DNA from: Dioscorea cayenensis subsp. rotundata
Taxonomy: Eukaryota > Streptophyta > Magnoliopsida > Dioscoreales > Dioscoreaceae
Length of the DNA: 64,000 nt
Direction: 5' to 3'
Assembly (NCBI RefSeq): GCF_009730915.1
Contig: NC_052490.1
Location: forward strand, 32,798,625-32,862,624
Shown here: positions 56,022 to 64,000 of the stretch, piece after piece
How the letters are laid out: each line of letters opens with the position of its first letter
Position numbering within the stretch: position 1 is the first letter of the stretch
Notes under the pieces: model-generated
What the model was told of the DNA's origin: nothing
Seen by the model: the letters and a program-made list of their open reading frames with translations, nothing else
Databases searched by the model: none
Program-made: the position numbers and the translations under genes

Positions 56022-59000
56022 ATGAGGGAAGAGCCGGGGATTGACTGGAGAGTACCAGCTCCAGCACCAGCACCAGCAGCCACAGCAGTATGGAACGTTC
56101 CAGGGTGGTCCTGGCTACTCCCAGCCAGCGATCAGGTTCCTCGGCCTCGTCCCGCCACCGGGAGCGAGGTGCCTCACCCGCCATCGCCGCAGCACTATCC
56201 CGCCTACCTACTATTCCCATGGGCTGCCAAGCCATTCCCTGGTGTGTTTACCCTTGTGGATCTATTCTGTTCTCTCTCCTGCTCACTTGATTTTGCAGGT
56301 CAACGTTGTGGACAGGGACTTAGGGAATTTAGATTGATTTGCTTTTAGGTTTTTGTGTTTGATTTGATGAGGGTTGTGGATTGATTTTGAGAAAATTTGA
56401 CCTGTGATCAATTTTGCTGAAAATATTTGGAATCCAATTGAGTTTTCTTTCTTTTGGCGATGATAAATTGATCTTTTATATGTGGCTTAGTCAGATTTTA
56501 CGAGGACGGTAAGATTTCTTTTAAGCCAGAGAACTAAACCTGTTTCTTTTCAAATTTTAAAAGCAGAAATCTATCGGAAGCCTGCAAAGTTGCATGCTTT
56601 TCTTGTATGATGCTAAAGGTTGTCTGGTGGAACATTGTTCTTAATACCTAGATTCTTGTCTTCTTGAGGCTCAATTTAATGGAGGCATCAACAATCTTAA
56701 TTTGCTTTTCTCTGTTATGCCAATATACCATAAAGTCAAGAATAGACCATCAATGAACAATAACATAGAAAAATTCATAACATTAAATATGTTTCAGGCA
56801 CAACAACCCTTGGTTTGAATTTCCAAAACTGTAACGTTGATTGCTCAAAATTCTAGCTTTGATGTTAAGAAAATATGCAGATAAAATTAGGTGGAAAGCT
56901 TGCCTTCCAACTTTTGGAAAAGAGGCTGCACTAATGATTTATATAGGACACTGGCCAAAAGAATTTCTGAGGAGACCTTTTGGTGGAAGAACAAGTTAGG
57001 TAATTGTGATGGAGTTTGCACAAAAGTGGGATTCCGATGGTAGCAAGTAGCAACCTTGGTATAATATTTTCGCTGGTCAGCATCTACAATCCAGCATTTA
57101 TCTCTGTGATTTGAACCAACCTCCTACCTTGCAGTGTCAAAATAAAATTGACTCCTAGGCTTTGTAGGGTGGTGATAACATTATGGTTTCTTTCAAAAAG
57201 TTACACGCCTTCTTTCCCTGTCTTTTTAAAATTCATATTATAAAATTCATTTGATAATTAAAATTGGGTTGAATTGGATGCTTTACTGAGAGATTTGCAT
57301 ACCTCAAGTTTGGTTAGCAGGTGGTGTTTATCTTTACACTACCGCAATTGGTATTGGTTACCTGTAAAAGGCTGCCCATTGTGCAGCTAACACAACCTGT
57401 TAAATCCATGTCACTCATTGAAATGTGCTTTTCGTACTACTTCTCGCGGGCTCTTCTCAGCACATCGCAATTGTTTATGAAAAACTTGATCTTCACTTTA
57501 TGTGTCAACATGGTTGACACTGGCAGGTAACAGCTAGGGTGAATGGTGTATTGTTCTTTAGTTTTATCTAACATTTGTGTAGAGTATAATTCCACTCAGA
57601 TGGTGCAACATCTATTTTATGAGTAATGCATATTGAGCAACCTATTTTTGTTGTTTTTAAGAAAATAATCTATGCAGCAGTAATTGATCGATTTACCTCA
57701 GTAATCTCCTTTGTTTTCTCTGAAAATTTCATATTTTTGTGGTATAGGCTATTATTGTTTTACTCATCTGCATCTTTCCTATTTTTCGGCATTTGAGGTT
57801 AATACGGTTGCAGAAGGAACACCAGTAAGGATGGCAAGAGCTTTCCTTGTTTCGTGGCATTGGAATAGGCTGGTTTCTGTAAGTGATAGTAGTTACATGT
57901 ATTTTGCTATATGTATGCACCCTTAAATATATTGCTGTTTTTATCAAGTATTTATTCGTTTATTTATTTACCTTCGCTCTTATCAGTTATACCTGGGTGT
58001 GACTTCCCAGTTTATGGATTTAGTAATAAGTGGAACTAATTGAATCAAATTATTCTCTTTGAAAGGTTTTATCATTGGCTTCTGTTTTTGCTGCCATTCC
58101 CCTGGTATATTGGAGCTTTCATCTCTACTGCGTCAGGGTTGATTATGAGAGAAACCGGGATATGTTGCCTGCACTATTGCAGTAAAGTAAAAAGAATTTG
58201 ATTTTGGATCCTCCTAAAAATCTCTTGTTGGATTTTTATGATTATTTTTCTTTATTTTGTTGAGAAAGGTGGTTTGCCTGCTATTTGACTGTTTTCATTC
58301 TCATTCAGATATTGCAAAACAAATAGAAAAAGCTAGTGTTATGCATGCTGAGATTTAATGTTATCATGGATATCGGTTTTGTAACAATGGTATCTGAGTT
58401 TCAGGTGGTTAGATAAAAAGGATATGGCCCATATTTGGTAACTTCATCCATGATTTTTCTCAGCTTTTGGTTTTGTTCCACGCTACCGTTCACGAACATT
58501 TTGGTCAGGAATGTTGGATGAACAACCATACAGGTGCACTTAGATTGTTGCTGTGGTAATCAAACCATTTTCCCTTTTCTTTCGTAAAATCTATTGATGC
58601 TTCAATATTTTTGACTGCAGATAGTCGTAATCTGGCAATATGCATTGCAAACTAGCCATCTAATTTTGTCTATGGTTTTACGGCATTGCAAAACCGTATC
58701 ACTTCATAATACAATTACTCATGTAAATCATAAATTGCATGACAACCATCAAAATCTAGATTCTTTTTAACTATAGGAAATTGGCTGACAAAACAACTGT
58801 TCACATAATATACAAGTTTTTCAATGAGTAAGCTGATCGACTACCTTCTCTCAAGTTTTGAAGCACTTTCATCAAAATGGTCACAGCAAAAGACCCTAGT
58901 TTCGAGCATGTTCACAAATGACTAGGGGTTAATTGAGAACTCCATGCAGTTGCCACTAATATAATCAAATTGCATGCTCCTCTTGTTATTTTGAAAGAGA

Positions 59001-59111
59001 GATAATTTAATGTTTTCTGGACTGAGTTAAGTCTTGGCTTGTCTTGAACAGGCTGTTCTTGCAGCGATTGCTATCATTCTGGGTGTTACAAAAGGAGCTG
59101 ATGCTTGGTGA
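56022..59111 (+). CDS. L18a-like small membrane protein (multiple small frameshifts)
   Basis: Plant proteins of this type are annotated '60S ribosomal protein L18a-like', but they are membrane proteins unrelated in role to L18a. Approximate exons are 56022-56241, 57798-57878, 58076-58191 and 59052-59111. The start MREEPG leads into a Gln/Tyr/Pro-rich head (EYQLQHQHQQPQQYGTFQGG, VPPPGA). Then come VNTVAEGTPVR, RGIGIGWFL, a hydrophobic segment around 58080-58120, EKPGYVACTIA and the clean last exon AVLAAIAIILGVTKGADAW. Two transmembrane helices are expected. At least six indels separate the blocks in exons 1-3. Function is unknown. Confidence 0.85.
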
Positions 59112-59349
59112 TTCCATGGATAGAAAGTTAAAAACCATGGGCGGTCGTTGCAGATGTATATATTATGTATAGTTGATGGAATTATGGAAACAAATACTGT
59201 ATATATCTGTAGAAATTATGTGGGATTATTAATTATGGTTTTGGAAGTTTTAAAGCATATATACCATGGAATTCCAATATATTTGTGGTTTTATTTCTAT
59301 GGCATTTATTTCTAAAATCTTTCATTTATCTTCTGTTTCTCTCTAGATG

Positions 59350-59387
<38 letters not shown>

Positions 59388-60696
59388 TTGGCTTGCAAAA
59401 TAAGATAAACGCAAGCCGGGTACATGCACATAGGAAACCCCAATGATGGTTGGCTCATGTGTTTTAGAAATCCACCCCTAAGTTTCCCTAACTAGGGATT
59501 TCTACCACTGTATTTAACTATTTTGAAACCTGCGGCATCGTAGTTCCCATAATATATGTTTTGTAAGAGGTTTCCACATCGTGCTGGGATTAAAATTGTT
59601 TTGTAATATCAAAAGATCTTTTGACTGAAAGAAACACGTAGTTTAGAAATCACTATTTTGAGATTTTGTACTGAAACTACTGTAAGCGAGCTACTAAGTG
59701 TTTTTCGAGTGAAACGCATCAAAAATGCTGCTTACAAGAGAAAAGCCCAGTCTAACTGTGTTATCAAGCTTATAAAACACTTTCATCGCAATGCGTAAAC
59801 CACTTTAGCTTAGTTGTTGTATGTCACCATTGATTAATTTTATATTATAGAGTCCCCAAAATAATTATCAGACTCAAATTCAAATGTCCTCGCTTGCTGT
59901 GTAGTATCCTAAAACAAAAGCATAGAAGAGTCAAAACATTGATAGGTAGATCGGTAAAATTTAAGTTAGACATTTTATATGCGCATCACCATTTTTCTAA
60001 ATCCTAAGTTTTCACATGGATGTACTATATATAAAAGAAAAGTCATCTGTAAATCGCACATGAGATGCATTATATATGCATACAAGAAAAACATCATCAC
60101 GCATATTCATTTACATATAATACTCTAATTAGCCTGATCGATTTATCCCTCTGATCAACTCTTTCTCGAGCATATCTCTTTAAAATAGTACCACTCTTGG
60201 TCTAAAAATATCTCAAATTAATCACTTTATTTTGTTTAGCGTATTTATAAAAGTATTGAATATAGGTAAAAATAGAGAGCTGATAGATTTTAACTAAGTG
60301 GACTTTCTTTGTAATAGAAAAGACTGACAGAGATATTTATGAACAAAAGAGATATTGAGAGAAAAGTACAAATACTATGTGATTATAAAAATAAAAATAA
60401 AAATAGAGATAGAAACTAGAGAGAAAGGAAATTGAGAAGGCAATAAGATTAGTTGAGCGCGAATGGGGTTTTAACCATTGATATATCGAGCGTCACGGAC
60501 TTAGTCTATCGCAAATGGGGATCTTGAGTGGTGATGCCACCGGACATGCAGCGGCGGGGGAGATTTGATACCGGGGCATCCATGACATGCGGCCCGAGCC
60601 GGGATGACCCATGACGCCAGCGGGACACGCAGCAGCGGTTGAGATCGAGGGGCGTCACGCAGACATCTGACAGATATCCCAAGAGACGGCTTCATA

Positions 60697-60732
<36 letters not shown>

Positions 60733-61129
60733 ACACAGCAAAACGAATCTTATAAATTGTAAGAATATAATATAGATAACAGTGATTTTTCTTTTAAATA
60801 AAGATGTTAAGTTTTTCGTAAACAGTCAAGTAAATGACTCCCCTCAAGCAGATGGGTCTGATCAATCAGTTACATAAGATTACCCATCTTCTAAAAATCC
60901 TCACAATAAAAGCAAAACACATGAACAGACAAAATATCAGAACATAGAAAATCAATTCAAAACCACTGAAGCCCCATCTCATCACCAAATAACTTAAATT
61001 TTGCATACAAGCACAGGAACGATGGGAAATCAGAGAACACAACTATGAGTAATCTTCAAGCTGTTTGAACATGCAATACTCATGATGGGTTGTCAGCGTG
61101 AATTATACAATATATTTTTGGACGCACAA
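59112..61129. other. AT-rich spacer with a GC-rich island
   Basis: (AT)n tracts lie at about 59350-59384 and 60697-60731. A roughly 200-bp GC-rich island (about 60480-60690, with GCGGCGGGGG and GACACGCAGCAGC) stands out but is not recognised. No gene is seen. Confidence 0.5.
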
Positions 61130-63976
61130 ATGGTCACTAGTGAGACTCCTTGGACTGATAATCTGTCTCTGAGACTTATCAAAGATTGATGTTGCACCAG
61201 CATTCTGTCCAAGAGTTAGCTAAACGACCAAAATTCACTGTCTTTAGCCTGGGATGCAGCATCAGCAGCTTCCTTTGCCATGCCAATTCGTGCATATGCC
61301 TGCTCATATTGCAGATCAAGATATCATGTCAGAATTTTGAGAATTTAAACCTGTTTGCCTAAAATAATAATAATAATAATCTAGTGGACTCTATTCCCAG
61401 TGATAGCTACTACGAAACCAAGACGTGTGGCTCATTTTTGGGATCATTTCTCGTTTTGGCTTGATGAGTCCAGGTAGGGCCAAATAGATTGGCCTTCATG
61501 ATGTGAAGTTGAATTGAAGAAGATTGGGTTTGGTTTGAAGTACCTCCTGATCTTTCCCTAGGTTCTGTAAGCTTTGGAATGTACTTCAGAGCCCTCAGCT
61601 TTCGCATCAGCACCAATGCATGCTTCAACAAGGGTTTATAACCTGTATAAAACAGAAACAATTGGCAAATCAAAGCAAATGTTGATTCTGTTATATTTGT
61701 GATTGGTAGCCAAAAGTGAATTTCAAGGGAAGTTGAAGATAGGTGCAAACGAAAATACCCTTCAAGAGCTTAAAGTACATATTTGGTCTCTGTCTTTCTC
61801 AAAATTTTTAGTTTTATTTTGCAAAGAATCATTTGGTGACATTAAAAACATGCTTGACCAATAAATATTACATAATTAAGCAACTTACCACCAGGTGGTC
61901 TCTTCTCTTTGGAAAATTTCTCCAGCGCAGCCCAGTCTCCTCGGGTAGAGAGTGCCAATGCTTTAAGCCAGTACCACCTCTTCTCTGGCACCTGCAACAG
62001 CAAATATTGGCTATGGCATGAAAGAAATGGAAAGGAAAACAGAGACATGTTATCAATGTGATGAGTCCTTAAACATTGCTACCTACCTTAAATTCAGTTC
62101 TGACTTTCATTGCAGCTCGATGATTTCCCGTGCTAATACAAGTGCGAATTGTATCACTGATGCTCGAATCAATGAATATTGCTTGTTTTGTTGAAACCTC
62201 TAACTCATGTTGGATTCTGTAAGAATGCCAAATTAAGTGAGAGTTTACTTTTCTAGTAGAACATAGGAAAACAACATGAAGATGCCCTTATACGGGCATT
62301 AGATCATCAAAGAATGTTATTTCACACTTCTAACGGTAATTTATCATTCATGGAGAGGTTCCAGGCTTCAAGTTTCTTCCTATATAGCATACAGGAGAGC
62401 CAAGAAAGACAACAAGGCCATAAATTTCATTGCACTCCATGAAATCCGTTATACATGTACGGTGTCAGCTTTTGTTTCACTTTACCTCAACAACTTTGCA
62501 TGCTCTTCAGCAGCTTTTGATTCAAAACATGTGTTCTTTGGTTTCAGCAAAGAGATTTTGTGCCTTCTCAATAAGTTTTATGCGTGGACCGTGAAGAGGT
62601 GTTCCTTTGCTTGCCATGGGATTCTTCTCAATTTCCCATGATTCCTTCAACAAAAGAAAAGCAACATCCTGCAAAACCAACTTTTAGTGCACCAAGTCCA
62701 GCAATCCATGTATAAATTAGCATGTAAGTTCTTAAAAATACTGATAATCCCAATCCAATAACTCAGTTGATAAGATACTTTGAAAGGTATTCAGTTTGAA
62801 TTGTCTGTAAGGTGGAGCCTCAAGGCTTCCTATAATTCTATGAAAATCATCCTCCATAATTGCCAGAAGTTTCTTCTTCCATTGCAATATTCTATTCCAA
62901 ACCTGTTGTCTGATTTTTCCAAAAAAGGTATCAATTACATCTTTGTCCCAATAGGTTAACATGCCAAAAAGGGCTTTATTTTTCTCTAATCATCTTAAAA
63001 TTATCTGAAATAATAACTTCGAAGAATGGCTTCCAATGTTGCTGTGAAAATCTGCAGCTAATTTGGGGGTATGAAGTAAAAATATGATAAATAGTTCATA
63101 CAGCAAGATATGGTACTCATGTCCTGCACTAAAAAGGTTCAATTGGTGAAGTGATCCGACATTTATTGTGTTGTTTTCTTTCTCACAGACAACTTCTCAT
63201 ATCATCTTTAAACTAAAAGTGTCCCTGGACCATGATGTTTACAACATGAAAAATTATAGGAAAATACAGATAGACGGGCGGAAATAATAACCAGCATCCA
63301 TCTCATGTATTCACACATTGAGAGATAGGGTTTCAGATTTTTCCATTAAAGAATTGAAAGATGCATCTTAGAGCAAGTGCGTATTATATTGTGAGGGTTC
63401 ACATGAGATCATAATAATATTGTCAAAATAAACAGAGGACAGTGGACCAAACTTGAATAAACTACAAACTCTATAAATCCTTGTTAGCATGTGATTCTCC
63501 AATGAAATGAGATTGTCAATGTGCATCCTTTCAGATGGAAGTATAATCCAGATAGATTCTAACACAACCACTGAAAAAGTTGAGTCCAAGACCACTGTGG
63601 ATTGCAATTAACAAGTTATCTCTGAAGTTGCCATGTACTAGTATGAGAACAGAATATGGAATATAGGTATCAATTTGAAGCCATTTAGAAAAAGACTAGC
63701 AAGCTAACGGAGTGAACAAAACTTAATCGTTTATATGGCTTCATAACTTAAACTTACTTGAAGTTGCCCAGTTGACAGAAAGAAGTCCTTCAAAAATTCA
63801 TGTTTATAACACCTGTTAAAGGGTAAAATAAAAATTTACACAATCAGAATGCTTATTTTATGAAAGAGACAAAATCACTGCATAAGGTACATGGACAACT
63901 ACCTAACATATTTGATAAATAAATCACGAGCCAAGGGCCTTGCATTGATTGTTCCAAAAAAATCTAAAGGAGGCCT
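61130..63976 (-). CDS. VPS16: VPS16, C-terminal exons (partial, small frameshifts)
   Basis: VPS16 is a core subunit of the HOPS/CORVET tethering complexes at the vacuole; the Arabidopsis protein is VCL1. Exons on the minus strand: 63976-63903 (PLDFFGTINARPLARDLFI), 63812-63758 (YKHEFLKDFFLSTGQLQ), 62668-62486 (LLLKESWEIEKNPMASKG, LHGPRIKLIEKAQ), 62216-62087 (IQHELEVSTKQAIFIDSS, GNHRAAMKV), 61991-61889 (PEKRWYWLKALALS, KFSKEKRPPGG), 61642-61554 (KYIPKLTEPRERSG) and a last exon about 61300-61130 (ARIGMAKEAADAASQAK). Most exons are clean. The 62668 exon has an extra T before ESKAAEEH, the 61642 exon has two compensating indels, and the last exon has several, so the stop is uncertain. The N-terminal two thirds lie beyond the right edge. 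Confidence 0.95.
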
Positions 63977-64000
63977 CTGCAATACAAAAATATAAGTTTG

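Overview
The window is nuclear DNA of a flowering plant. Genes with many short introns sit between very AT-rich spacers, with (AT)n, (ATT)n and (GAA)n tracts, SINE and LINE insertions and foldback elements. The gene set (ICR/RIP coiled coil, PAM2-RRM protein of the CID8-13 type, CCP1-type AAA ATPase, GA 2-oxidase, class III peroxidase, UGT, L18a-like membrane protein) is plant-typical. A GC-rich, apparently intronless UGT beside AT-rich genes hints at a monocot, but I cannot name the species. All gene calls come from recognising translated exons by eye; no search was run.

Layout, left to right: first exon of a plastid-type MurA (minus, 573-1102); AT-rich spacer holding a young SINE with a perfect 15-bp target duplication; FMN phosphatase/riboflavin kinase homologue with a decayed kinase half (plus, 5708-8267); tRNA-Glu(CTC) (8511-8582); Ubc13-type E2 (plus, 11177-15014); 789-bp foldback element; CID8-13-type RNA-binding protein (minus, 17109-20290) with an 84-bp minisatellite just upstream; a broken partial copy of that CID gene containing a miRNA-precursor-like hairpin of its exon 2 (about 24300-25085); ICR-type ROP interactor (plus, 27826-28538); calcyclin-binding-protein homologue with one frameshift (plus, 30174-32815); CCP1/katanin-like AAA ATPase (minus, 33535-39049); 7 kb of AT-rich spacer with LINE tails; GA 2-oxidase and class III peroxidase (both minus) running into the two sides of a 1000-N gap; UGT (plus, about 53.9-55.4 kb); L18a-like membrane protein (plus, 56022-59111); and the C-terminal exons of VPS16 (minus, 61.1-63.98 kb, continuing off the right edge).

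The genes do not form a pathway. They are single housekeeping genes (ubiquitin E2, VPS16, chaperone adaptor, tRNA) mixed with hormone and secondary-metabolism genes (GA2ox, UGT, peroxidase). Consensus quality seems to change along the window: between 5.7 and 39 kb almost every gene reads through cleanly, whereas all five unrelated genes after 46 kb carry repeated one- or two-base indels around well conserved codons. This looks more like unpolished sequence around the gap than five separate pseudogenes.
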